15,949 bases of DNA from Clostridiales bacterium (GCA_019418525.1 DYBS01000031.1:1-15949); one strand, 5' to 3'. Shown: positions 5,139-12,661, numbered from the stretch's first letter. Notes: generated by a model not told the origin, from the letters alone. Numbers and translations: made by a program.

Positions 5139-5663
5139 TTAGCACTTCTCAGGCGCGGGATAGTCCACACCGAAGGTCTCCACGGTAACGGACTTCATCC
5201 GCTGGTCCTCCAGGGGCTTATCCATGTAGTCCCGCTTGGTATTCACGATGGCGTCGGCCACCTCCATGCCCTCGATGACCTTGCCGAAGGCAGCGTAGTC
5301 GCCGTCCAGGTGGGGAGCCTTCTCCACCATGATGAAGAACTGGCTGCCGGCGGAGTTGGGGTGCATGGCCCGGGCCATGGACAGTACGCCCCGGTCATGC
5401 TTCAGAGTGTTCTGCTTGAAGCCGTTGCGGGCGAACTCGCCCTTGATGGAGTAGCCGGGGCCGCCCATACCGGTGCCCTGGGGACAGCCGCCCTGGATCA
5501 TAAAGCCGGGGATGACCCGGTGGAAGATCAGGCCGTCATAGAAGCCGCTCTTTACCAAGCTGATGAAGTTGTTCACCGAGTTGGGGGCAATCTCCGGGTA
5601 GAGCTCGGCCACCATCTTGCCCCCGTTTTCCATCTCAAAGGTCACAATGGGATTCTGAGCCAT
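5139..5663 (-). CDS. Cyclophilin-type peptidyl-prolyl cis-trans isomerase
   Basis: This 174-residue protein is a single-domain cyclophilin that speeds Xaa-Pro bond rotation during protein folding. Family motifs are clear: FHRVIPGFMIQGG (residues 47-59, with the catalytic Arg at 49), GGPGYSIKGEF (67-77), GVLSMARAMHPNSAGSQFFI (92-111) and FGKVIEGMEVAD (126-137). The usual Trp of eukaryotic cyclophilins is replaced in APHLDGDYAAFG, as is common in bacteria. There is no signal peptide, so it acts in the cytoplasm. The ATG at 5661-5663 follows smpB by 20 nt with a somewhat distant AAAGGA site, indicating co-transcription. The gene sits between smpB and ssrA, with 61 nt to the tmRNA 5' end. The symbol is left open because ppiA/ppiB naming cannot be settled here. 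Confidence 0.95.
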   Translation of the reverse strand: MAQNPIVTFEMENGGKMVAELYPEIAPNSVNNFISLVKSGFYDGLIFHRVIPGFMIQGGCPQGTGMGGPGYSIKGEFARNGFKQNTLKHDRGVLSMARAMHPNSAGSQFFIMVEKAPHLDGDYAAFGKVIEGMEVADAIVNTKRDYMDKPLEDQRMKSVTVETFGVDYPAPEKC

Positions 5664-5683
5664 GGGAACACACGTCCTTTCGC

Positions 5684-6154
5684 TTATCCGTAATTCCGGC
5701 GGGATTTCATGGTGCGGTCCATCTCGCGCTTGGCGTCCTTGGCCGCCGCCGCATCCCGCTTGTCATAGAGTTTCTTGCCCTTGGCAAGCCCGATCTCCAG
5801 CTTCACCCGGGAGTCCCGGAAGTACACCGAGAGGGGGACCAAAGAGTAGCCGTCCTGCTTCACCTTGGCGAAGAGGCGGAGGATCTCCCGCTTGTGCATG
5901 AGAAGCTGCCGGGGGCGCAGGGGGTCCTTGTTGAAGATGTTGCCCTTCTCATAGGGGCTGATGTGCATCCCCAGGACCTGCATCTGGCCGTCCTTGATGA
6001 TACAGAAGGAGTCCTTCAGGTTGACATTTCCCTGGCGGATGGATTTCACTTCCGTGCCCGCCAGGGCGATGCCCGCCTCGTAGCGGTCCTCGATAAAATA
6101 GTCGTGAAAGGCCTTGCTGTTTTTGGCGATCAGCTTGGTGCCCTTGCGATCCAC
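5684..6154 (-). CDS. smpB: SsrA-binding protein SmpB
   Basis: SmpB binds the tRNA-like part of tmRNA, delivers it to stalled ribosomes and fills the empty mRNA channel with its C-terminal tail. The 156-residue protein shows the family landmarks: KLIAKNSKAFHDYFIEDRYE, AGIALAGTEVKSIRQGNVNL, FNKDPLRPRQLLMHKREI, a GYSLVPLSVYF strand, and the basic tail KGKKLYDKRDAAAAKDAKR. I place the start at GTG 6152-6154, which has GGAGGA 6 nt upstream and gives the usual MDRKG-type start. An ATG six codons earlier (6170-6172) is in frame but contains this ribosome binding site in its own coding sequence and has no site of its own. A TGATATAAT extended -10 lies about 40 nt upstream. The cyclophilin gene follows 20 nt downstream and ssrA after that. 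Confidence 0.95.
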   Translation of the reverse strand: MDRKGTKLIAKNSKAFHDYFIEDRYEAGIALAGTEVKSIRQGNVNLKDSFCIIKDGQMQVLGMHISPYEKGNIFNKDPLRPRQLLMHKREILRLFAKVKQDGYSLVPLSVYFRDSRVKLEIGLAKGKKLYDKRDAAAAKDAKREMDRTMKSRRNYG

Positions 6155-6192
6155 CGCGTCTCCTCCTTCCATAGAATCTGCCTTGGTATTTT

Positions 6193-6211
6193 ATTATATC
6201 ACACTTGTCAA
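6193..6211 (-). promoter_or_regulatory. Predicted promoter of the smpB-ppi(-ssrA) unit
   Basis: On the minus strand a consensus TATAAT (6193-6198) is preceded by TGA, making an extended -10. A TTGACA (6206-6211) is also present but only 7 nt away, too close to act as its -35. The start site would be near 6186, about 30 nt before the GTG of smpB. Confidence 0.55.
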
Positions 6212-6323
6212 GAGTCCAGACCTCCCTCTTGCTTCCGGGGTAGCGGCGGGGTGGATTTTGTGGTACACTAGTTTTATCTATGGACAAATCCCGGCTCAGC
6301 CGGTGGAAAAGGAGTCGTGCTGT

Positions 6324-6860
6324 ATGGAACTCTTTGAAAAGACCGTGGAAAGCGAGATCAAATTCAAGGGCCGCATCGTCACCGTGCGTCTGGACAAGGC
6401 CGAGCTGCCCAACGGGCGCATCGCCTCCCGGGAGGTGGTGGAACACCCCGGCGGCGTGTGCATCCTCCCCCTCTACGACGACAACACCGTCACCGTGGTG
6501 CGGCAGTTCCGCTATCCCTTCCAGAAGGTCGTGACCGAGCTCCCCGCCGGCAAGCTGGAGTACGGCGAGGACCACCGGGTCTGCGCCCTGCGGGAGCTGA
6601 GCGAAGAGGTGGGCGCCGAGGCCGGAGAGCTGACCTATCTGGGAGCCATGTACACCTCCCCCGGCTTCTCCAGCGAGGTGCTGCACATGTATTTGGCCCG
6701 GGGCCTGAAGGACGGGGCCTCCCACCCCGACGAGGACGAGTTCCTGGAGGGGGAGCGCATCCCCTTCCAGCAGTTGGTGGACGAGGTCATGTCCGGCGAG
6801 ATCACCGACGGCAAGACTATCGCCACCGTGCTGAAGGTCAAGGTCCTGCTGGGCCTGTAA
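6324..6860 (+). CDS. Nudix hydrolase, ADP-ribose pyrophosphatase-like
   Basis: This 178-residue enzyme belongs to the Nudix family and most resembles NudF-type ADP-ribose pyrophosphatases, which split ADP-ribose to AMP and ribose 5-phosphate. The complete Nudix box is visible: G76, E82, R90-E91-L92, E94-E95 and G97 with exact spacing; the glutamates bind Mg2+. Upstream segments VVRQFRYPFQKVVTELPAG and, downstream, YTSPGFSSEVLHMYLARGL are typical of the ADP-ribose subgroup. The start is ATG 6324, with AAAAGGAG 9 nt upstream; longer in-frame starts would run into smpB. It is 49 nt ahead of walR with no U-tailed terminator between, so it may be the first gene of the wal operon. It is divergent from smpB. 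Exact substrate is inferred. Confidence 0.9.
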   Translation: MELFEKTVESEIKFKGRIVTVRLDKAELPNGRIASREVVEHPGGVCILPLYDDNTVTVVRQFRYPFQKVVTELPAGKLEYGEDHRVCALRELSEEVGAEAGELTYLGAMYTSPGFSSEVLHMYLARGLKDGASHPDEDEFLEGERIPFQQLVDEVMSGEITDGKTIATVLKVKVLLGL

Positions 6861-6873
6861 GATCCCTATGCCC

Positions 6874-6890
6874 GCGCCGCTGCGCGGCGC
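6874..6890. other. 7-bp GC hairpin between the Nudix gene and walR
   Basis: GCGCCGC (6874-6880) pairs with GCGGCGC (6884-6890) around a 3-nt loop. No U-run follows and the walR ribosome binding site begins 7 nt later, so transcription probably continues through it. It may tune mRNA stability or partial attenuation. Confidence 0.4.
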
Positions 6891-6909
6891 ACAGAGTAAG
6901 GAGTGTGCC

Positions 6910-7617
6910 ATGAGCAAGCGTGTTCTGATTGTGGAAGACGAAAAGAACATCGTGGATATCCTCAGTTTCAATCTGACCCGGGAGGGCTATGAGACGCTGG
7001 AGGCCTTCGACGGCCAGACCGGCCTGCAGCTGGCCCTGGAGCAGAATCCGGACCTGATCCTTCTGGACCTGATGCTCCCCAAGATGAACGGCTTTGACGT
7101 GTGCAAGGCCATCCGGGCTCAGAACCGCAGCGCCCCCATCCTCATGCTCACCGCTCGGGAGGAGGAGACCGACAAGGTCCTGGGGCTGGAGCTGGGGGCC
7201 GACGACTACATCACCAAGCCCTTTTCCATGCGGGAGCTGCTGGCACGGGTGAAGGCCAACATCCGCCGCACCGAGATGCTCGCCCCCGCCGCCTCTGCCC
7301 CGGCCAAGACCGCTCCCGCCCCGTCGGGCCGCATCACCGTGGACAGCGACCAGATGGTGGTCTTTAAGGACGGCACCCCTCTGGACCTCACCCAGCGGGA
7401 GTACGAACTGCTGAAGTTTCTGGCCTCCCAGCCCGGGAAGGTCTTTTCCCGGGAGGCTCTGATGGAGCATGTGTGGAACTACGAGGGCTATGTGGGCGAT
7501 GTGCGGGCGGTGGATGTGGCCATCCGCCGTCTGCGCGAGAAGGTGGAGGACGACCCCGCCTCCCCCCAGTTCATCCTGACCCGCCGAGGCCAGGGCTACC
7601 TCTTCCACGGGGAGTAA
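6910..7617 (+). CDS. walR: WalR/PhoP-type response regulator (OmpR family)
   Basis: This 235-residue cytoplasmic regulator has a receiver domain (1-120) and a winged-helix DNA-binding domain (about 140-232). Receiver residues are intact: D10 and E11 in VEDEKN, phosphoacceptor D53 in LILLDLMLPKMNGFDV, T81 in LMLTAREEE, and K103 in DYITKPFSMREL. The effector half has TQREYELLKFLASQPGKVF, then VWNYEGYVGDVRAVDVAIRR, then RGQGYLF, as in PhoB/WalR proteins. The ATG at 6910 has AAGGAG 6 nt upstream. The WalR identity rests on the next genes: a WalK-like kinase, then YycH- and YycI-like proteins. The linker between domains is unusually Ala/Pro rich (APAASAPAKTAPAPSG). In low-GC Firmicutes this system controls cell-wall hydrolases and is essential. 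Confidence 0.88.
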   Translation: MSKRVLIVEDEKNIVDILSFNLTREGYETLEAFDGQTGLQLALEQNPDLILLDLMLPKMNGFDVCKAIRAQNRSAPILMLTAREEETDKVLGLELGADDYITKPFSMRELLARVKANIRRTEMLAPAASAPAKTAPAPSGRITVDSDQMVVFKDGTPLDLTQREYELLKFLASQPGKVFSREALMEHVWNYEGYVGDVRAVDVAIRRLREKVEDDPASPQFILTRRGQGYLFHGE

Positions 7618-7647
7618 CCAAAGCCGGACAAGAGAGGAGGCGCGCGC

Positions 7648-9435
7648 GTGTTTCGCAGCCTGCATATGAAACTGGTGCTCATCATGACACTGCTCATCGT
7701 GTCACTGATGACGGTGGTGGGCGCCTTCCTCATCAATTCCGTGGTGGGCTTCTACCTGCGGGATTTCTATGACCGCATGGAGGAGGTCATCACCGACGAG
7801 GCCTTCCTCCGGGATCTCCAGAGCTCCACGGACGGCGAGGAGAACGGCGCCAAGATGATTGCCCAGATCCTGGACTCCTATAACGGCGTGCTGGGTGTGG
7901 ACGGGCGCAACCGCAATTACTATGTGCTGGAGGGCCAGACCGGCCAGTGTCTGGAGAGCTCCGACCCCCAGAATGACCCGGGGACCAACTACTCCACCAA
8001 CCTCCTCTCCGCCCTCAACGGCAAGGAGGGCTTTCAGAGTGACCCCTCCGCTTCCTACATGGACGTGGCCTTCCCCATCCAGCGTGGAGGCGAGGACTAT
8101 GTGATCTATATCCGCGACAACCGCCAGACCGCCTCCGCCCTCAACAGCTCCATCATCGACCTGGTGGTGAAGGCCCTGTTTTTCGGGCTGGTGATCTCCA
8201 TCCTGCTGTCCTTCCTCATGTCCAAGACCATGATCATCCCCATCGAGCGCCTCACCGAGGGCGCCGAACGGGTGGCCGAGGGCGATTTCTCCCATAAAAT
8301 ACAGGTGGCCTCCCGGGATGAGATCGGCATCCTCACCGGCACCTTTAACGCCATGGCCCGGCAGCTCCAGGAAACCCTGGCCGAGGTAGAGAACGAGCGC
8401 AGCAAGCTGGACACCCTCTTCCTCCACATGACCGACGGCGTGGTGGCCTTCTCCACCACCGGCGCGGTCATCCACGCCAACCCCGCCGCCGAGCGGATGC
8501 TGGGCCGCCCCATCCCCGTGGGCGGGGAGGACGGCCCGGACTATGATTCCCTCTTCGGGGACGTGGCGCCGCTGTCCAAGGTGCTGGGTCTGGAGCAGCC
8601 CGACTACCTGGAGGCCGACCGCAACGTGGGCGGGCGCAGCCTGGAGCTGCTGCTGGCCTCCTTCTCCCGCGAGGGCCAGGGCGGCGCGCTGGTGGTGGTC
8701 CACGACGTCACCGAGCAGCGCAAGACCGAGGAGATGCGCCGGGAGTTCGTGGCCAATGTCTCCCACGAGCTGCGCACCCCCCTCACGAACATCCGCTCCT
8801 ACGCCGAGACCCTGGTGGACAGCGCGGGCACCATCCCGCCCCAGATGGAGAAGAACTTCCTGGAGGTCATTCTCAGCGAGAGCGACCGGATGACCCACAT
8901 CGTCCAGGACCTGCTGACCCTGTCCCGCTTCGACTCGGGCCACAGTCAGATGAATCTGACCCGCTTCCCCTTTGGCCAAACCGTGTCCGAGGTGTACAAT
9001 GCTGTGCGCATGGAGGCCCAGCGCCACGGCCATACGGTCACGCTGGACATGGAGGAGGACCTGCCCCAGATCGTGGCCGACCGGGAGCGGATCGTCCAGG
9101 TGATGATGAACGTGGTGTCCAACTCCATCAAGTACACCCCTGACGGAGGGCACATCCGCATTTCGGCGGGTCGTGCCGGAGAGCGGGGGTGGATGGAGGT
9201 GTCGGATGACGGCATCGGCATCCCGGCGGAGGACCGCCCCCGCATTTTCGAGCGCTTTTACCGGGTAGACAAGGCCCGCTCCCGGGAGTCCGGCGGCACC
9301 GGACTGGGCCTGTCCATCGCCAAGGAGATCATCGACCAGCACGGCGGTGTTATCCGCCTGGTGGACCGGAGCGGCCCGGGCCTGACGGTGCGCATCGAGC
9401 TGCTGGTGGAGGGACCTGCTCATGGACCGGCGTAA
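7648..9435 (+). CDS. walK: WalK-type sensor histidine kinase (HAMP-PAS)
   Basis: This 595-residue membrane kinase starts at GTG 7648 with AGAGGAGG 7 nt upstream and 30 nt after walR. Order of parts: membrane helix 1 (about 8-33), an extracytoplasmic sensor of about 135 residues, membrane helix 2 (about 171-194), HAMP (195-247, SKTMIIPIERLTEGAERV), PAS (about 255-360, MTDGVVAFSTTGAVIHANPA), dimerisation/phosphotransfer domain with H373 in NVSHELRTPLTNIRSYAET, and an ATPase domain with N box NSIKYTPDGG, DDGIGIP and GGTGLGLSIAKEI. This order is that of WalK/VicK. It should phosphorylate the adjacent WalR. The outer domain differs in sequence from the well-known Bacillus sensor as far as I can judge, so its ligand cannot be assumed. 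The end overlaps the next gene by 14 nt. Confidence 0.92.
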   Translation: MFRSLHMKLVLIMTLLIVSLMTVVGAFLINSVVGFYLRDFYDRMEEVITDEAFLRDLQSSTDGEENGAKMIAQILDSYNGVLGVDGRNRNYYVLEGQTGQCLESSDPQNDPGTNYSTNLLSALNGKEGFQSDPSASYMDVAFPIQRGGEDYVIYIRDNRQTASALNSSIIDLVVKALFFGLVISILLSFLMSKTMIIPIERLTEGAERVAEGDFSHKIQVASRDEIGILTGTFNAMARQLQETLAEVENERSKLDTLFLHMTDGVVAFSTTGAVIHANPAAERMLGRPIPVGGEDGPDYDSLFGDVAPLSKVLGLEQPDYLEADRNVGGRSLELLLASFSREGQGGALVVVHDVTEQRKTEEMRREFVANVSHELRTPLTNIRSYAETLVDSAGTIPPQMEKNFLEVILSESDRMTHIVQDLLTLSRFDSGHSQMNLTRFPFGQTVSEVYNAVRMEAQRHGHTVTLDMEEDLPQIVADRERIVQVMMNVVSNSIKYTPDGGHIRISAGRAGERGWMEVSDDGIGIPAEDRPRIFERFYRVDKARSRESGGTGLGLSIAKEIIDQHGGVIRLVDRSGPGLTVRIELLVEGPAHGPA

Positions 9436-10789
9436 ACTGCGGGCCGTCACGCTGCCCAAGCGCAGCCGCGGCCGGCGGCTGCTGGAGCTGGGTAAGGACG
9501 CCCTGATCGTGTTTCTGATGCTCTCGGCGGTGTATCTGGCGGCCCGGAGCCAGCTGTACACCGGTCTGGCCGGCGAGGGGACCTTATTTGCCCAGGTGGC
9601 CGGATTTTTCCGCCCCGCGCCGGAGACCTCCGGGAACGAGGCCGCTCCCGGTGTGCCCGGCGAGGCGGTACCGGCGGTGCGTCTGGCTGTTTGCCACGGC
9701 GTGGGGGAGAACGGCGTGCCCATCCGCTATGGCGTGCAGTACGACGATGAGACGCTGGAGCCCATCGCCGCCGCCCTGAGCAGCTATTTCACCGAGGGCC
9801 TGGCCAGCGCCGGGTCCCCGGAAGAGCTTACCGCCGCCCAATGGCGGGAGGCGCTGCGCGCCCCAGGGGTCTGTCTGGACCTGCTGAAAGCGGTGCCGCT
9901 GGACTATCTGGGCGCGGACAGACTCACCCAAAGCGCCCGCCGCCTGGCTCTCGTGTGGGACGGGAGCAGCGCCACGGCCTCCCTGTGCTACCAGACAGAG
10001 GATGGGGCGGTCTACCGCTGCACCACCACGGTGAACTGGAAGGGCTATCTGGCCGACGCCATTCAGGGCTACACCGACAACGGGGCCCGCTATGCCTTTG
10101 AGATGGACGAGGAGGTCTACGGGCATCTGGCGCCGGAGGTGCTGCTGCTGTCCCAGACTCCGCAGTGTTCCATTTATCAGGCGGCCCGGCCACTGGACCT
10201 GAGCAATCCCGCCGACCGGAGCGCGCTGGAGAACGCCATGGGCTTCCACGGCAGTGACTACCAGGTGCCCAGTGAGTGGGTCATCCGGGAGGATGATGAG
10301 CTGCGCATCGCCTTTGACGGCACCATGCACTACGAGTCCGCCGGGAGCCGTGTGGAGGGGCGCTATCCCGCCGTCAGCGGGGACGGCGCCGCGGACCGGA
10401 GCGGGGCCATTGCGGCCAGCTACCGGCTGGCCCAGGAGGCGTTGTCGGCCTGGAACGGCAGTGTGGAGAGCGCCGCCCGGCTGATCCTCTCCGGCGTGAC
10501 GGAGACGGATACGGGCTGGCAGATCACCCTGGATTATGTGCTGGACGGGGCCCTGGTGCTCTTTGAGGACGGCGGTCCCGCCATGGAATTTACGGCGGAA
10601 AACGGGCAGATCACTGCCTTTACCATCCGCCCCCGGTGCTATCAGGCCACCGAGCACGTCTCGGTGCTGCTCAGCGAACCGCTAGCGGCGGCGGCGCTGG
10701 AGAGTCTGCGGCCCCGGGAACATTCGGAGCTGCTCCTCTTCTACGAGGACAGCATGAACGCCATGTCGGCCCAGTGGGGCGGTTTTTAA
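9422..10789 (+). CDS. yycH: YycH-like WalK regulatory protein
   Basis: This 455-residue protein begins at ATG 9422 inside walK, with GGAGGGA 7 nt upstream, so it is translationally coupled. It has a basic cytoplasmic N-terminus (MDRRKLRAVTLPKRSRGRR), one membrane helix at about 26-43 (DALIVFLMLSAVYLAARS) and a large outer domain. Position, size and topology match YycH, which in Bacillus-type bacteria binds WalK in the membrane and, with YycI, adjusts its activity. Sequence similarity cannot be scored here, and the name depends mainly on gene order (walR-walK-yycH-yycI). The outer part is rich in Ala/Gly/Leu and carries no catalytic motif that I can see. Confidence 0.78.
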   Translation: MDRRKLRAVTLPKRSRGRRLLELGKDALIVFLMLSAVYLAARSQLYTGLAGEGTLFAQVAGFFRPAPETSGNEAAPGVPGEAVPAVRLAVCHGVGENGVPIRYGVQYDDETLEPIAAALSSYFTEGLASAGSPEELTAAQWREALRAPGVCLDLLKAVPLDYLGADRLTQSARRLALVWDGSSATASLCYQTEDGAVYRCTTTVNWKGYLADAIQGYTDNGARYAFEMDEEVYGHLAPEVLLLSQTPQCSIYQAARPLDLSNPADRSALENAMGFHGSDYQVPSEWVIREDDELRIAFDGTMHYESAGSRVEGRYPAVSGDGAADRSGAIAASYRLAQEALSAWNGSVESAARLILSGVTETDTGWQITLDYVLDGALVLFEDGGPAMEFTAENGQITAFTIRPRCYQATEHVSVLLSEPLAAAALESLRPREHSELLLFYEDSMNAMSAQWGGF

Positions 10790-10801
10790 GAGGAGTAGGA
10801 C

Positions 10802-11611
10802 ATGGAATGGTCCAAGATCAAAAACATCATTATCCTCATCCTGCTGGGACTGAACCTGTTTTTGCTGGTGATGGTGGCCTCCCAGGAGCTGCAATCCCGC
10901 CAGTTCCGCCAGGAGGCCCGCACGGAGGCGGTGGCCCTGCTCCAGCGCAACGGCATCCAGGTGGAGTCTAGCCGGTTGCCGGCGGATACCTCCCTGCCTA
11001 CACTGACGCTGGAGGAGAATCCAGCCGCCGGGGAAACGTTGGCCCGCGCCCTCCTGGGAGCGGACGCGGCGCAACAGTCCAGCGGGGTCCGGGCGGTCTA
11101 TACCAGCCCACAGGGTGAGATGGAGGCCTTTTCCACCGGGCGCTTCGCGGTGGACTTTGCGGCGGAGGCCCTGCCGGTGGGGGACAGCACCCCGGAGAGC
11201 CACGCCTCCGCCCTGCTCCAGCGCGCCGGCATTCAGGCGGAATACCTGGAGAGCACCAGCGCCGAGGGCATCCAAGTCCTGACCTACCGGCAGCAGTGGA
11301 GCGATACGCCGGTCTTTAACGCCCAAATTACCCTGGCCTACACCGACGGGGCGCTGCGGCACATGGAGGGTGTACTGCTCCCCACCGGCAGCAGCGCCCA
11401 GCAGCAGGAGGAGACCATCACTGTGGCCACGCTTCTGGTGCGCTTCCTCAGCCAGCGCAACGAGAGCGGGCGCATGTTCAGCCAGATCCTCTCCCTGGTA
11501 CCGGGATATCACTTCTCGGGCACCCGGCCCTTTACCCTCACCCCGGCGTGGTACATCACCACCGACACGGGGACCTATCTTCTCAGCGCCCTGGACGGCA
11601 GTCTTTTGTAA
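10802..11611 (+). CDS. yycI: YycI-like WalK regulatory protein
   Basis: This 269-residue protein starts MEWSKIKNIIILILLGLNLF, which fits the conserved start of YycI proteins (M-x-W-x-x-x-K plus one membrane helix, here residues 7-26). The rest should lie outside the membrane, in the YycI regulatory fold: LTYRQQWSDTPVFNAQITLAY and the end YHFSGTRPFTLTPAWYITTD. Its length agrees with the family. The ATG at 10802 has AAGAGGAG 6 nt upstream and 12 nt separate it from yycH. With YycH it is expected to hold WalK in check or stimulate it, depending on species. The gene ends the operon; a hairpin follows at 11647-11680. Confidence 0.85.
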   Translation: MEWSKIKNIIILILLGLNLFLLVMVASQELQSRQFRQEARTEAVALLQRNGIQVESSRLPADTSLPTLTLEENPAAGETLARALLGADAAQQSSGVRAVYTSPQGEMEAFSTGRFAVDFAAEALPVGDSTPESHASALLQRAGIQAEYLESTSAEGIQVLTYRQQWSDTPVFNAQITLAYTDGALRHMEGVLLPTGSSAQQQEETITVATLLVRFLSQRNESGRMFSQILSLVPGYHFSGTRPFTLTPAWYITTDTGTYLLSALDGSLL

Positions 11612-11646
11612 AAAATCCGGCCTTTCGGGCACTCTTTCGTCCCATC

Positions 11647-11685
11647 CATCCCTTCCGGCGCACCTACGCCGGGAGGGATGTTTTT
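11647..11685 (+). terminator. Terminator-like hairpin that contains the next gene's ribosome binding site
   Basis: Bases 11647-11660 pair with 11667-11680 (14 bp, one G-U) around a 6-nt loop, followed by TTTTT (11681-11685) and then directly by the ATG at 11686. The right arm holds GGGAGGGA, the only ribosome binding site for that ATG. The structure therefore can end the wal operon and, in any transcript that passes it, mask translation of the next gene. Confidence 0.8.
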
Positions 11686-12624
11686 ATGGCAGAATTTACG
11701 CCAAATTATCAGCTCCACCAGTGGGAGCCCACCGACCCGTTTCTGCGGGAGGATTTCAATCAGGACTTTGAGAAGATCGACACGTCCCTGGGCCGGGCGG
11801 AGCGCAGCGCGGAGGCCAACGCCTACAACGTCTACAATCTGATGCTCCAAAACGACTATGAGGGCAAATACACCGGGTATAAAAAGGCTCTCATATTCGA
11901 CGGCTTTCAGGACAGCGCGGATGTGGCCAGCCTGACCAAGGGCCTGAGCGTGGACACCCCGAACCGCAGCTTATTTCTGGACAGCAGCGGCCAGGGCGAC
12001 TACGACCGCGGACTGGGACACGACGCCGGAGGCGAGTTGAGGACCTACCGGGAAGCAAACGTGACCATGACCGGCAACGGGACTCTGACCGCCATGGAGA
12101 TCTACTGCGGCGGCGAGGTGCGGTTTGAGCTTTACGATGGGGACGAGCTGCTGGCCAGCTGCCAGAAAGTGATCGAAGCGGAGATCACGGAGCTGGGGTA
12201 CTTTCCTATGACGGCGGAGTTGGTGGCGGGCAAGACCTACCGGGTCCGCCTGGTCAACTGCGAGGACCGGGATATTACCATCGGCTATGCACGCAGTTGT
12301 TCGGACGGGTTCGGGTTCCGTATGCGCATCACGCCGCTTCGGGTCACTCAGGGCACCATGACCAGCCGCTCCTGGGCACTGGAACCTCCTGTGTCCGGCG
12401 CGCTGGCCTGGGTACGGCACACCAGCGGCACCGTGGACCTCCGGTTGGGCGGGGTGGACATGACCCGCACCGGCCAGTGCAGCACCAGGACCCTGGACAA
12501 CAAAAGCTGCGTGGAGACGGCCTTTTCTCTGGACCAATCCTTGGAGGGCAACAGCGTGGCAGTCCAGCTCACACTCAACGGCAGCAATCTGCGGGTCTAT
12601 GACTACGGTATCGTGCTGAAATGA
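11686..12624 (+). CDS. Uncharacterised beta-rich protein with tail-fibre-like N-terminus
   Basis: This 312-residue protein has no signal peptide or membrane segment. The start is ATG 11686, with GGGAGGGA 7 nt upstream (11671-11678). The N-terminus, YQLHQWEPTDPFLREDFNQD followed by FEKIDTSLGRAERSAEANA, resembles the start of phage tail/receptor-binding and related proteins found in gut Clostridia; a short helical stretch follows (residues 38-60). The remainder is a run of beta-strand-like segments (TLTAMEIYCGGEVRFELYDG, TAELVAGKTYRVRLVNC, DLRLGGVDMTRTG, SVAVQLTLNG) suggestive of one or two beta-sandwich domains that may bind carbohydrate or assemble with others. No other phage genes are near, so it may be domesticated. 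Its ribosome binding site is buried in the hairpin 11647-11680, and no separate promoter is visible. A terminator follows at 12627-12661. Function unknown. Confidence 0.78.
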   Translation: MAEFTPNYQLHQWEPTDPFLREDFNQDFEKIDTSLGRAERSAEANAYNVYNLMLQNDYEGKYTGYKKALIFDGFQDSADVASLTKGLSVDTPNRSLFLDSSGQGDYDRGLGHDAGGELRTYREANVTMTGNGTLTAMEIYCGGEVRFELYDGDELLASCQKVIEAEITELGYFPMTAELVAGKTYRVRLVNCEDRDITIGYARSCSDGFGFRMRITPLRVTQGTMTSRSWALEPPVSGALAWVRHTSGTVDLRLGGVDMTRTGQCSTRTLDNKSCVETAFSLDQSLEGNSVAVQLTLNGSNLRVYDYGIVLK

Positions 12625-12626
12625 CG

Positions 12627-12661
12627 AAAAAGCACCCCGGGAAATTCCCGGGGTGCTTTTT
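12627..12661. terminator. Bidirectional terminator between convergent genes
   Basis: A 17-bp perfect inverted repeat around a single central base, with core AGCACCCCGGGAA/TTCCCGGGGTGCT and A-run/T-run outer arms. It serves the plus-strand gene ending at 12624 and the minus-strand S-layer gene ending at 12715. Confidence 0.93.

Noticed and set aside
5949..6971. Minus-strand open frame (340 codons) across the Nudix gene and the smpB start
   Set aside because: It overlaps two clear genes in the wrong frame, and its tail is smpB read in another frame.
7702..9723. Long minus-strand open frame (673 codons) antisense to walK
   Set aside because: It mirrors a GC-rich coding gene, has a low-complexity Gly/His/Leu/Val composition, and the plus strand carries unmistakable kinase motifs. 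No ribosome binding site supports it.
9584..10657. Minus-strand open frame (357 codons) opposite the yycH-like gene
   Set aside because: Shadow frame of a GC-rich gene; no domain, no ribosome binding site, and gene order supports the plus-strand reading.
10682..11632. Minus-strand open frame (316 codons) opposite the yycI-like gene
   Set aside because: Same reason: the plus strand has the conserved YycI start and good ribosome binding sites, while the minus product is unlike any protein.
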